The notes beneath the pieces were generated by a model, which saw only the letters and a program-made list of their open reading frames with translations, did not search any database and was not told where the DNA came from. This document shows, in pieces, positions 16,364 through 23,919 of a DNA stretch of 45,414 nucleotides. Origin of the DNA: Phaeodactylibacter sp. (GTDB lineage Bacteria; Bacteroidota; Bacteroidia; Chitinophagales; Saprospiraceae); NCBI GenBank assembly GCA_024102975.1, contig JAGFJD010000089.1:1-45414 (forward strand). Direction: 5' to 3'. The translations under genes and the position numbers were made by a program. Each line of letters starts with the position of its first letter. Positions within the stretch are counted from its first letter, which is position 1.

Positions 16364-17494
16364 ATGACATCTATCAAAAAGACCAAGATCGCCGTGCTGG
16401 GCGGCGACGGCATCGGCCCGGAAGTCACCCGGCAGGCCATCAAAGTGATGGACGCGGCGGCCGAGCGCTTCGGCCGCTATTTCGAATATTGCTTCGCCGA
16501 CGTCGGCGCGGCGGCCATCGGGCGAACCGGCGACCCGCTGCCGGACGTCACCCTGCAGGCCTGCCTCAATGCCGACGCCATCCTCTTCGGCGCCATCGGC
16601 GACCCCAAATACGACAACGACCCCACCGCCAAAGTGCGCCCCGAACAGGGGCTGCTCCGCCTGCGCAAAGAGCTGGGGCTCTACGCCAACATCCGGCCGG
16701 TAAAGACTTACGAGCGCCTGTTGCACCTGTCGCCCCTGCGGGCAGACCGCGTGAAAGGGGTCGACATGGTCATCTACCGGGAACTCACCGGCGGCATTTA
16801 CTTCGGTGAAAAGGGAACCGCAGCCGACGGCCAACAGGCCTTTGACACCTGCACTTACCATGTGGAAGAGATCGAGCGCATCGCCCGGCTCGCTTTTGAA
16901 CAGGCCCTGCTCCGCCGAAGGAAGGTGACGCTGGTCGACAAGGCCAACGTCATGGAAACGTCCCGACTGTGGCGCAAGACCGTCCAGGAACTCGCCGCCG
17001 GTTACCCCGATGTAGAACTGGATTTTATGTTCGTGGACAATGCCGCCATGCAGCTGATCCAAAACCCGCGGCAGTTCGACGTGATCCTGACTTCCAACAT
17101 GTTCGGCGACATCCTCTCCGACGAGGCCAGCGTGCTGGCCGGCTCGCTTGGCCTGCTGCCTTCGGCTTCCATCGGCCTGCACACCTCCCTGTTCGAACCG
17201 ATCCACGGCTCCTATCCGCAGGCCGCCGGGCAGGATATCGCCAACCCCATGGCGGCTATCCTCTCCGCCGCCATGCTGGTGGAAAGCCTGGGCATGCCGG
17301 AAGCCGCCACCGCCATCCGGCTCGTCATCCAGCACATCCTGGAAAAAGGCATCGGCACCCCCGAATTGCAGCCCGCTATCGTCTACGGTTGTTCTCAGAT
17401 CGGCGACCTGGCCGCTCACCTGGTTGCCGAACCGGGGGAGGAAATCCTGGTCCGGGAAGATAAACTGCAGCAGAAGGTGTCGACGATTATCTAG
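16364..17494 (+). CDS. leuB: 3-isopropylmalate dehydrogenase
   Basis: The protein has 376 residues, the normal LeuB length. It oxidises and decarboxylates 3-isopropylmalate to 2-oxoisocaproate with NAD, the third step of leucine synthesis, in the cytoplasm. It begins IAVLGGDGIGPEV. It shows the bacterial-LeuB loop and Arg residues that bind the substrate (RPEQGLLRLRKEL, ANIRPV), YRELTGGIYFGEKG, the Lys-bearing LVDKANVMETSRLW, and the Mg-binding NMFGDILSDEAS. The NAD segment FEPIHGSYPQAAGQDIANPM follows. It is GC-rich, unlike the cluster it faces. No leuA, leuC or leuD of standard type lies beside it; instead a divergent LeuCD-like pair sits in the opposite operon. A nested hairpin with a T run follows the stop. 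Confidence 0.95.
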   Translation: MTSIKKTKIAVLGGDGIGPEVTRQAIKVMDAAAERFGRYFEYCFADVGAAAIGRTGDPLPDVTLQACLNADAILFGAIGDPKYDNDPTAKVRPEQGLLRLRKELGLYANIRPVKTYERLLHLSPLRADRVKGVDMVIYRELTGGIYFGEKGTAADGQQAFDTCTYHVEEIERIARLAFEQALLRRRKVTLVDKANVMETSRLWRKTVQELAAGYPDVELDFMFVDNAAMQLIQNPRQFDVILTSNMFGDILSDEASVLAGSLGLLPSASIGLHTSLFEPIHGSYPQAAGQDIANPMAAILSAAMLVESLGMPEAATAIRLVIQHILEKGIGTPELQPAIVYGCSQIGDLAAHLVAEPGEEILVREDKLQQKVSTII

Positions 17495-17528
17495 TGCTTC
17501 GCGCATTAAATAAGGGGGCAGTTATTGG
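17493..17528. repeat. Post-stop motif shared with 31349-31385
   Basis: From the leuB stop codon the sequence reads TAGTGCTTCGCGCATTAAAT and continues AAGGGGGCAGTTATT. The region after the OmpA gene reads TAGCGCTTTCGGCGCTAAAT and continues AAAGAGGGCGTTATT. Both begin with a small GCGC-type hairpin. Confidence 0.5.
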
Positions 17529-17532
17529 TTAT

Positions 17533-17585
17533 ACTGGCGAACGCGTGGTTTTGTCAGGAACAAAACCAGCGATGCCAGTCATTTT
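17533..17585 (+). terminator. Nested hairpin terminator of leuB
   Basis: The inner stem TGGTTTTGT / ACAAAACCA is perfect over 9 bp with loop CAGGA (17546-17568). The outer stem ACTGGC / GCCAGT (17533-17538 with 17574-17579) is followed by CATTTTTA. This fits an intrinsic terminator. Confidence 0.65.
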
Positions 17586-17657
17586 TATGGAATCTGGTGG
17601 TTTTCGCGTCTATACTCATAGAAGCATTTGTTAACTAAAAAGCCAGAAACTATGGAA

Positions 17658-17665
17658 TACCTTTG
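17658..17665 (+). promoter_or_regulatory. Candidate -7 box of recQ
   Basis: TACCTTTG matches TAnnTTTG and lies 45 nt before the TTG start of recQ. A TTTG at 17627-17630 is further away (27 nt) than the usual -33 spacing, so the call rests on the -7 box. Confidence 0.4.
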
Positions 17666-17709
17666 TTTGGAAAAGCTAATAACAATATAGCCATTCAACA
17701 ATCACCCCC

Positions 17710-19614
17710 TTGAAGCCACCATCAGACATACTCAAGCAATACTGGGGATACGACAGCTTCCGCCCGCTGCAGGAAGATATCATCCGGTCGGTGCTGGACG
17801 GCAGGGATACGCTCGCCCTGATGCCAACCGGAGGCGGCAAATCCATATGTTTCCAGGTGCCGGCGCTGTGCCGGGAGGGCATCTGCATCGTCGTCTCTCC
17901 CCTGATCGCTTTGATGAAAGACCAGGTGGAAAACCTCCAAAAGCGGAACGTGCCGGCGGCGGCCGTATACTCCGGCATGCACTACCGGGATATCGACCGC
18001 ATCCTGGACAATTGCGCCTACGGCAATACCAAGTTGTTATACCTTTCGCCGGAACGGCTGACGACCGACCTGGCCCGGGCCCGCATCCGGAAAATGAACG
18101 TCAACCTGCTGGCGGTGGACGAAGCCCACTGCGTCTCCCAGTGGGGCTACGATTTCCGCCCGCCTTACCTGCAGATTCCCGAGATCAGGGAGCTGGTGCC
18201 CGAAGCGCCCATCCTGGCCCTGACGGCGACGGCCACGCCGGAAGTGGCCAGAGACATACAGGAGAAGCTGGCCTTCCGCAAGGAAAACCTGCTCCAGAAG
18301 AGCTTTGCCCGCGCCAACCTCTCCTACTCCGTCCTTTACGAAGAAGACAAGCTAAAAAAGCTGGCCGACATTCTCCGGCGGGTGCCCGGCACGGGGGTCG
18401 TCTACGTCCGCAGCCGGCGCCGGACCAAAGAGATCGCCGGATACCTGAGCCGGCAGGGCGTCAGCGCCGACTATTACCACGCCGGACTGGATGCCGGGGA
18501 GCGGGCAAAAAAACAGGACGCCTGGATGGCCGGCCGCAAGCGGGTCATCGTCAGCACCAATGCCTTCGGGATGGGCATCGACAAGGCGGACGTGCGCGTG
18601 GTCGTCCACATGGAACTGCCCGACAGCCTGGAGGCCTACTTCCAGGAGGCCGGGCGGGCCGGGCGGGACGGCAAAAAGGCTTATGCGGTGCTGTTGTACC
18701 ATGCTGCCGACCGGCTGAACCTGGAACGGCAGTTTGAACAGTCCTTCCCGGAACTGAAAGAGGTGCGGCGGATTTACCGGGCGCTGGGCAGTTATTTTCA
18801 ACTGGCCGTAGGCGGCGGCGAAGGGCAGAGTTACGACTTTGACATCGTGGAATTCGCCCGCAATTTTCAAATTAACATCGTGGAGGCCTTCAACTGCCTG
18901 AAAATCCTGGAGCAGGCCGGTTGGATCGTGCTCACCGAGGCCGTTTTTGTGCCTTCCAGCCTGATGATCAAGGTGTCTAAAGACGCCCTGTATGACTACC
19001 AGCTCCGGCATCCGAAAATGGACCGCCTGCTCAAGGCCATCCTGCGCACCTACCAGGGAGCGTTCAACCATCCGATCAACCTGCGGGAAAGCCAGCTGGC
19101 CCGCTTCCTGAAAATGCCGGTGGCCGGACTGCGGAACGCCCTCCAGAAACTAGCCTCGGACGGCATCGTTGAGTACCAGCCCCAGAAGGATACGCCCCAG
19201 GTCATCTTCATCAAGGAACGGGTGGACGCCGACAACCTGCTGATCGACCGCAGCCTCTACAAATTCCGCAAGAACCGGCAATACGAGCGGATTCAGAAGG
19301 CCATTGCCTACGCCGAAACGCCGGTGTGCCGCAGCCGGCAGTTGCTGGCCTACTTCGGGGAAACCGATGCGCCAAAATGCGGCATCTGCGATGTTTGCAC
19401 CGGGCGCACAAAAGCCGAACTCTCCACGGACGACTTCGAACGATACAAGGAGAAAATTGAGCTGCTGCTGAAAGACGAGCCGCTGGCCCTGGAGCAGGTC
19501 GTCGAATCTTTTGCCCCCGGGCGGCAGGAGCAGGTGCTCAGAGCGCTGGGGTACCTGCTTGATGAGGGTTTTTTGGAGCAACAGGGGGAGAAGTTGGTGT
19601 GGAGAGGAGGTTAA
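17710..19614 (+). CDS. recQ: ATP-dependent DNA helicase RecQ
   Basis: The protein has 634 residues. It is a 3'-5' superfamily 2 helicase for recombination repair and fork restart. Motifs in order: the Gln-containing motif 0 (YWGYDSFRPLQEDII), Walker A LMPTGGGKS (38-45), the DEAH box with trailing Cys (AVDEAHCVSQWGYDFRP, 135-151), LALTATATPEV (motif III), VSTNAFGMGIDKADVR (motif V) and EAGRAGRDGK (motif VI). The RecQ-C-terminal zinc site follows (CRSRQLLAYFGE, then KCGICDVC), then a short winged-helix-like tail. I see no clear HRDC domain. The reading frame starts with TTG at 17710; no in-frame ATG lies upstream near the fold, so TTG is the likely start. It ends convergent to the cupin gene, with a small hairpin (GGCGCCAA / TTGACGCC, 19660-19681) between. 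Confidence 0.95.
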   Translation: MKPPSDILKQYWGYDSFRPLQEDIIRSVLDGRDTLALMPTGGGKSICFQVPALCREGICIVVSPLIALMKDQVENLQKRNVPAAAVYSGMHYRDIDRILDNCAYGNTKLLYLSPERLTTDLARARIRKMNVNLLAVDEAHCVSQWGYDFRPPYLQIPEIRELVPEAPILALTATATPEVARDIQEKLAFRKENLLQKSFARANLSYSVLYEEDKLKKLADILRRVPGTGVVYVRSRRRTKEIAGYLSRQGVSADYYHAGLDAGERAKKQDAWMAGRKRVIVSTNAFGMGIDKADVRVVVHMELPDSLEAYFQEAGRAGRDGKKAYAVLLYHAADRLNLERQFEQSFPELKEVRRIYRALGSYFQLAVGGGEGQSYDFDIVEFARNFQINIVEAFNCLKILEQAGWIVLTEAVFVPSSLMIKVSKDALYDYQLRHPKMDRLLKAILRTYQGAFNHPINLRESQLARFLKMPVAGLRNALQKLASDGIVEYQPQKDTPQVIFIKERVDADNLLIDRSLYKFRKNRQYERIQKAIAYAETPVCRSRQLLAYFGETDAPKCGICDVCTGRTKAELSTDDFERYKEKIELLLKDEPLALEQVVESFAPGRQEQVLRALGYLLDEGFLEQQGEKLVWRGG

Positions 19615-19724
19615 AAGCCTATACCTACCCAAAAAATTTGACTCATACCTAAAAGCAAAGGCGCCAATATTGTTGACGCCAACCAAAAATTAATTTGCAA
19701 TTTATTCTTCATTTTAACCCTTTT

Positions 19725-20282
19725 TTACTTCAAAGGTGCTGGTGCATTTTTGAAATGTTTGTATTTGCCAAGCAAATGACCTATAAATACCGTGAAGGGA
19801 AAAATGACTTTCTTGACAAATGGAGGAATTACCTTAACATCGTATTCCGTACGATACTTATTAATTAGAAAAGCACTGTCAAAAGGGTCTCCTTCGGGTT
19901 TACCGGCTTTATCCATGGAAGCATATAATCCTGTAAGGAAATAATCCAGAGAATTAGCTGGTTTAACCCAGCCTTCGCATTCCAAAATGTCTTGTCCGGC
20001 ATTCCAAAAGCGGTGCATTTGTCCTCTTGGAAATAAAACAGATTCTCCTTCCTGTAAAAATTTTTCTTCCTCGCCATCCACTTGATAGCCCATCCTGCCT
20101 TTCAGAACAGTAAGACTTTCATCTTGCTTAAAGTGCACATGAAAGACAGGTCCGGCACCGGGCTGGACTTTATTGTACACAATCATTTTGGATACACCAT
20201 CTTCTTCCACTACGGAATGGAAAGTGAGTTCCTCACCAGTGAAGTTTTTAATAATGTGCGGATAGTTAAATGGATATTTCAT
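19725..20282 (-). CDS. Cupin-domain protein
   Basis: The protein has about 185 residues and no signal peptide. The cupin barrel is seen in residues ~30-115. Metal-site motif 1 reads GPVFHVHFKQDESLTVLKG (the H-x-H-then-E pattern) and motif 2 reads LFPRGQMHRFWN (the later His). Cupins of this type bind a metal and act as dioxygenases, isomerases or small-molecule sensors; the substrate cannot be told here. The C-terminal ~70 residues (IPPFVKKVIFPFTVFIGHLLG) contain a hydrophobic stretch that may associate with the membrane. I prefer the ATG at 20282 to the one at 20300, because a TATTTTTG promoter box covers 20298-20305. It diverges from a TetR gene, with two palindromic operators between them, so it is very probably that regulator's target. 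Confidence 0.75.
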   Translation of the reverse strand: MKYPFNYPHIIKNFTGEELTFHSVVEEDGVSKMIVYNKVQPGAGPVFHVHFKQDESLTVLKGRMGYQVDGEEEKFLQEGESVLFPRGQMHRFWNAGQDILECEGWVKPANSLDYFLTGLYASMDKAGKPEGDPFDSAFLINKYRTEYDVKVIPPFVKKVIFPFTVFIGHLLGKYKHFKNAPAPLK

Positions 20283-20292
20283 AACACGGTTT

Positions 20293-20324
20293 TTTGGCAA
20301 AAATAGTACATTGTACTACATTTG
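20293..20324 (+). promoter_or_regulatory. Promoter of the TetR gene
   Basis: TTTG at 20293-20296, a 20-nt spacer and TACATTTG at 20317-20324 match the Bacteroidota -33/-7 consensus fully. Operator 1 lies in the spacer and overlaps the -7 box, which predicts autorepression. Confidence 0.65.
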
Positions 20325-20329
20325 ACAAG
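20298..20329 (-). promoter_or_regulatory. Candidate promoter of the cupin gene
   Basis: The minus strand has TATTTTTG (20305-20298), a full TAnnTTTG match, and CTTG (20329-20326) 20 nt upstream as the -33 element. The -7 box touches operator 1, so bound repressor would block it. Confidence 0.5.
20304..20318. promoter_or_regulatory. Operator 1 of the cupin/TetR pair
   Basis: TAGTACATTGTACTA is a perfect 7-1-7 palindrome. It lies between the divergent genes and overlaps both candidate promoters. Confidence 0.7.
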
Positions 20330-20344
20330 AAATGACGGGAAAAA

Positions 20345-20359
20345 TTGTACGTTGTACTA
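20345..20359. promoter_or_regulatory. Operator 2 of the cupin/TetR pair
   Basis: TTGTACGTTGTACTA matches operator 1 at 13 of 15 positions and starts exactly 41 bp after it, close to four helical turns. It lies 14 nt before the TetR start codon. Confidence 0.65.
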
Positions 20360-20372
20360 AAACATTTCTTAA

Positions 20373-20990
20373 ATGACTGATATAGAGATTCTTAAAAAAG
20401 CATTGAGTTTGTTTAATGAAAAGGGATATGCCCATGTCGGGATGCGGGAATTAGCCCGAGAGCTTAATATAAGTCCCGGAAATCTGACCTATTATTTCAA
20501 GAAGAAAGAAGATGTTCTTGTTGCTCTGCTGAATCAATTCTCAATCAGGAATACCCAAACTATTGAATCTTATTTACAACTAGAGCCTTCAAATGCCAAT
20601 TTTCTTCGACTCATGCGAAACATATTTGAGAATCAATTCATGTTTCGTGGTGTATATGTTGGAAATCAGTTTTTTCCTGTGGTTGTAGTAGAGAAAAAAG
20701 TATTCGATTACCAGAGTGTGGTAAAAAAACGGAAAGCTGTCTATCAGGAGATATTTTCTTCATTAGGAAAAGCAGGTCACCTTCAAGTTAACGATAAAGA
20801 TGTTTCATTTTTAGTGTCCTTTATTACACTTTTTGGCAGATTTTGGATAACAGAGGCCACTCTTTTTAATAAATCACCGAATAAAGACGAAGTAATTGAA
20901 CACTATTTGTCCCTGTTTGCTCGCCAGTTATCGTTATTCTCAACAGATGTCGGTAAAGCATCAATTAAAATGTATGGAATAAAGTTTTAA
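20373..20990 (+). CDS. TetR-family transcriptional regulator
   Basis: The protein has 205 residues, typical for TetR. The N-terminal helix-turn-helix is clear: ILKKALSLFNEKGYAHVGMR, then ELARELNISPGNLTYYFKKK, residues ~4-45, with the usual YYFxxKEDVL ending. The C-terminal ligand and dimer domain (residues ~60-200) is helical and not assignable to a ligand class. It is lower in GC than its neighbours. It diverges from the cupin gene; the twin 15-bp palindromes between them, one over each promoter edge, fit a TetR dimer site. The simplest reading is that it represses itself and the cupin gene until an unknown ligand binds. Confidence 0.85.
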   Translation: MTDIEILKKALSLFNEKGYAHVGMRELARELNISPGNLTYYFKKKEDVLVALLNQFSIRNTQTIESYLQLEPSNANFLRLMRNIFENQFMFRGVYVGNQFFPVVVVEKKVFDYQSVVKKRKAVYQEIFSSLGKAGHLQVNDKDVSFLVSFITLFGRFWITEATLFNKSPNKDEVIEHYLSLFARQLSLFSTDVGKASIKMYGIKF

Positions 20991-21075
20991 GAGTGGAGCA
21001 TCGAGACTTGCTTCCACGTCATCAAATCCTTTTTGGAATTGGCCAACTTTTCTGCCTACACCGTCAACGGCCAGC

Positions 21076-21212
21076 ATAGGGGTTGTAAAAAAAGGTCGAA
21101 AGTAGACAGGATTAACAAGATTTACAAGATGTAGTGGCTTGCGCCACAAAGGTGTACATATCCTGAAAATCTTGTTAATCCTGTCTTTATACACTTATTG
21201 CACAACCCCTAT
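21076..21212. repeat. Inverted-repeat element (MITE-like) with ACAGGATTAACAAGAT arms
   Basis: Two arms of about 55 bp (21076-21130 and 21158-21212) are imperfect reverse complements. Both outer ends read ATAGGGGTTGT and both inner parts GACAGGATTAACAAGATTT. The 27-bp centre contains its own hairpin GTGGC-TTGC-GCCAC. It sits in the 365-bp gap between the TetR gene and the glycosyltransferase; nothing else was seen in that gap. A degenerate single arm is at 12268-12325. Confidence 0.8.
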
Positions 21213-21355
21213 GTTTTGTTTATGCTTTTTAAAGTTGCAGCACCTGTATCCTAACACTTTTAGCTTAGGATTTCTACACGGAGCACATGATTCAGACCAT
21301 GACATTCACCATAAAGAAACAGAACATAACGGAAAACCCCTATATTCACCGCCCT

Positions 21356-22465
21356 ATGCCCCGCATCCTCTGCACCGTCACCAACGACCTGACTTACGAC
21401 CAGCGCATGATCCGCATCTGCGCCAGCCTGGCCCGGGCGGGCTATGAAGTGCTTCTGGTGGGGCGGCAGCGGCCGGCCTCCCGCCCGCTACAAGCGGTGC
21501 TTTTTCAGCAGAAGCGCCTGTCCTGTTTCTTCGAAAAGGGCAAGCTTTTTTACCTGGAGTTCAACCTCCGCCTCTTCCTTTTGCTTTTGGCCACGCCTTT
21601 TGATGTGGTGTGCTCCGTCGACCTGGACACCATACTGTCCGGTTTCCTGGCCAGCCGCCTGAAAGGGAAAACCTGTGTCTATGACGCCCATGAGTACTTT
21701 ACCGAAGTGCCGGAGGTAGTGCGCCGCCCGGCGGTGAAGCGCGTCTGGGAAGCCGTCGCCCGTTTTGTTATCCCGCGGCTGCGGTATGCCTATACCGTGG
21801 GCGCCGGGCTGGCCCGGCAGCTGGAGGAACGCTACGGCACTCCCTTTTCGGTGATCCGCAATGTGCCGACGGCGGTTTCTCCGGCGGAGGGTATAATTTC
21901 GGAACCCGGGTTGCCTGTCATTTTATACCAGGGCGTCCTGAATGAAGGCCGTGGCCTGGAGTTCGTCATCGAGGCCATGCAGGAGGTGGAGGGCGCGGAG
22001 CTTTGGCTGGCCGGCGAGGGCGACCTGTCGGCGGCGCTGCGCCGGCAGGCGCAGCGCCTGGGCCTGGAAAAAAAGGTGCGCTTCCTGGGTTATCTGCCGC
22101 CGGCGGAGCTGCGGGTGCTGACTCCCCGGGCGCACATCGGCCTGAACCTGCTGGAGAACAAGGGGCTGAATTATTACTACTCGCTGGCCAACAAGGCTTT
22201 CGATTACATTCAGGCCGGCGTGCCTTCTATCAATATGGCTTTTCCGGAATACATCGAACTCCAGAAAGAATACGGCGTATTTGTGCTTTTGGAGGAGCTT
22301 ACGGCCGCTGCCGTCCGCCAGGCCATCGACAAGCTGCTGCAGGATGAGGAGCGGCACAAACGGATACAGGACAACTGCCGAAAGGCAAGCAGGAGCCTGA
22401 ACTGGGAAAAAGAAGAGGCCAAATTGCTGGCTTTTTACGAAAAAATCCTTCCGCCCGGATATTGA
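21356..22465 (+). CDS. Glycosyltransferase, GT-B fold (family 4-like)
   Basis: The protein has about 369 residues from the ATG at 21356 (MPRILCTVTNDLTYDQRM). The longer reading from 21287 adds 23 residues without family character. The N-terminal domain has DVVCSVDLDTILSGFLASRL and CVYDAHEYFTEVPEVV, the pattern of acceptor-side strands in family 4 enzymes. The C-terminal nucleotide-sugar domain has VILYQGVLNEGRGLEFVIEA, AELWLAGEGDL and KKVRFLGYLPPAEL. It continues with the donor-binding region IGLNLLENKGLNYYYSLANK, then DYIQAGVPSI, where E is the catalytic acid of the EX7E motif. It transfers a sugar from a nucleotide donor at the cytoplasmic face, probably for cell-surface polysaccharide. It converges with a family 2 glycosyltransferase 7 nt away. 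Confidence 0.88.
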   Translation: MPRILCTVTNDLTYDQRMIRICASLARAGYEVLLVGRQRPASRPLQAVLFQQKRLSCFFEKGKLFYLEFNLRLFLLLLATPFDVVCSVDLDTILSGFLASRLKGKTCVYDAHEYFTEVPEVVRRPAVKRVWEAVARFVIPRLRYAYTVGAGLARQLEERYGTPFSVIRNVPTAVSPAEGIISEPGLPVILYQGVLNEGRGLEFVIEAMQEVEGAELWLAGEGDLSAALRRQAQRLGLEKKVRFLGYLPPAELRVLTPRAHIGLNLLENKGLNYYYSLANKAFDYIQAGVPSINMAFPEYIELQKEYGVFVLLEELTAAAVRQAIDKLLQDEERHKRIQDNCRKASRSLNWEKEEAKLLAFYEKILPPGY

Positions 22466-22472
22466 GCCTTGC

Positions 22473-23351
22473 TCACACCTCCTCCAAAAAGAGGCTCAGC
22501 TTGTAGAGGTCAAAAAAGAAAAGCCGGGGGCCGGGGGACAGCAGGTTGCGCAGCAGCAGCGGGCGCAGGAGCGACAGGAAAGCTCTTGCCGGCCGGAGGG
22601 CGCCTGCTCTTTTCAGCTTTTCGTAGAACAGGGAGAGCCGGGTCTCGATACCCGCTTCGGAGTGGTACAGAAAGGCCAGGTTGCGCACGCCGGCCCGGGT
22701 TTTCTCCAGAAAAACAGCAGCCGGCTCCAGGCCGATGTGCAGCAGGGGGTTGTCCAGGTGGCGGATCGGAACACCCCGGTTGCGGAGTTGCATGCCGAAA
22801 AGGGTATCCTCGTGGCCATAGTGCCGGAGGCGCTCGTCGAAGCGGATCTCCTGAAAAACGGCGGCGGGAATGAGGAAGTTGTTGGTCATGAAGTGATGAT
22901 AGGGTTGCTCACAACGCCGGGCCGGCGGCATTTGTTCCCGGCGGGAACCATACAGCCAGTGGAGAAACAGCTGCGGATCAGCAGGCGGCTCCTCTCGGTA
23001 GGCCCGGCCGCCGTAGAGCAGGCTCCGGCCGTCCAGTTCCCGGGCGTAGCGCTCCAGGTAGGCGCCGTCCGGCACCTCCGAATCGCAATCCAGGAAGAGC
23101 AGGTAGCTGCCCCGGGCGGCATCGGCCAGGGCGTTCCGGATTCGGGAGCGGCCCAGGTTGGCCGGCAATTCACGATACCGGACGGAGGGAAGCCGGCTCA
23201 CTTCCCGGTTCAGCGCTTTCCAGCGTTCCTCCGATCCATCGTCAAAGCAAAGGATCTCGGCCGGAAGAGGCAGGCCGGCGGATTGCCGGCTAAGCTCGTT
23301 CACCAGTGCCCGCACATCGAAGTTATAGATGGGTATAAGAATGGATAGCAT
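22473..23351 (-). CDS. Glycosyltransferase family 2
   Basis: The protein has 292 residues and a GT-A fold. It begins MLSILIPIYNFDVRALVNEL, with the nucleotide-binding strands EILCFDDGSEERW and ELPANLGRSRIRNALAD, and the metal-binding DxD-type motif in YLLFLDCDSEVPD. HHFMTNNFLIPAAVF and HYGHEDTLFGMQLR (the ED acceptor-side motif) follow. The C-terminal ~70 residues are hydrophobic-rich and basic and may touch the membrane. The sugar donor is not predictable. It is tail-to-tail with the GT4 gene, so both may serve the same surface glycan, but they are not co-transcribed. Confidence 0.87.
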   Translation of the reverse strand: MLSILIPIYNFDVRALVNELSRQSAGLPLPAEILCFDDGSEERWKALNREVSRLPSVRYRELPANLGRSRIRNALADAARGSYLLFLDCDSEVPDGAYLERYARELDGRSLLYGGRAYREEPPADPQLFLHWLYGSRREQMPPARRCEQPYHHFMTNNFLIPAAVFQEIRFDERLRHYGHEDTLFGMQLRNRGVPIRHLDNPLLHIGLEPAAVFLEKTRAGVRNLAFLYHSEAGIETRLSLFYEKLKRAGALRPARAFLSLLRPLLLRNLLSPGPRLFFFDLYKLSLFLEEV

Positions 23352-23499
23352 AGAACGCGAAATTAGGGCAGGGCCGGTTCAGCTTCTTTCTGTGGCACGG
23401 TAGCCGACACTATTATCGAAATTTTTGGGGAATATTTACCGGCTATCCGGCCTTATTTTCAAAAAAATGACCAGGTTTACGGACAATTTCCTAATTTAG
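23352..23499. other. Upstream part of the 23.4-23.9 kb gap, nothing recognised
   Basis: AT-rich spacer between the GT2 start and the tandem repeat block. The whole gap to 23919 is 568 bp, and the repeat arrays listed separately fill the rest. Confidence 0.4.
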
Positions 23500-23763
23500 G
23501 ACAGGATGAACAGGACGTACCGCTTTCAAGCGGTGCGTTTTTATAGACAGGATGTACAGGATGAACAGGATGAACAGGACGTACCGCTTTCAAGCGGTGC
23601 GTTTTTATAGACAGGATGTACAGGATGAACAGGACGTACCGCTTTCAAGCGGTGCGTTTTTATGGACAGGATGTACAGGATGAACAGGATGAACAGGACG
23701 TACCGCTTTCAAGCGGTGCGTTTTTATAGACAGGATGGACAGGATGTACAGGATGAACAGGAT
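23500..23763. repeat. Tandem repeat array: ACAGGATGA units with four identical hairpins
   Basis: The hairpin ACCGCTTTCAAGCGGT occurs four times (23519-23534, 23583-23598, 23638-23653, 23702-23717), each followed by GCGTTTTTAT. Between the hairpins are two to four 9-nt units of the GACAGGATG/TACAGGATG/AACAGGATG type. Hairpin spacing is 64, 55 and 64 bp, so copies differ by exactly one 9-nt unit. Each hairpin with its T run resembles a small terminator in the plus direction. Confidence 0.85.
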
Positions 23764-23774
23764 TCCGCAGCCCT

Positions 23775-23885
23775 GTTTTGGCCACTTCCCCCCTTCGGGA
23801 AGATCGAGGGGGGCTGGATGCCCAGTTTTTGCAGGCTCCGTTTTAGCCACCTCCCCCCTTCGGGGGGATTGAGGGGGCTGGATTG
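23775..23885. repeat. Two direct copies of a CCCCCTTCGG hairpin motif
   Basis: CCACTTCCCCCCTTCGGGAA, then GAGGGGGGCTGGATG, at about 23781-23821, is repeated as CCACCTCCCCCCTTCGGGGG, then GAGGGGGCTGGATTG, at about 23849-23885. Each copy can pair its C run with its G run. They lie directly upstream of the GH13-like gene. Confidence 0.65.
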
Positions 23886-23919
23886 AATTACAAAAACCGA
23901 TATATAAAGTGAGGTATTT

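Noticed and set aside
16295..17506. A 403-codon minus-strand frame opposite leuB
   Set aside because: Antisense to a complete, unmistakable LeuB; composition is rich in Gly/Val/His/Gln with no family motif.
23500..23763. Possible CRISPR array in the 23.5-kb tandem repeats
   Set aside because: The spacing segments are themselves repeats of one 9-nt unit, not unique spacers, and there are no cas genes in the window.
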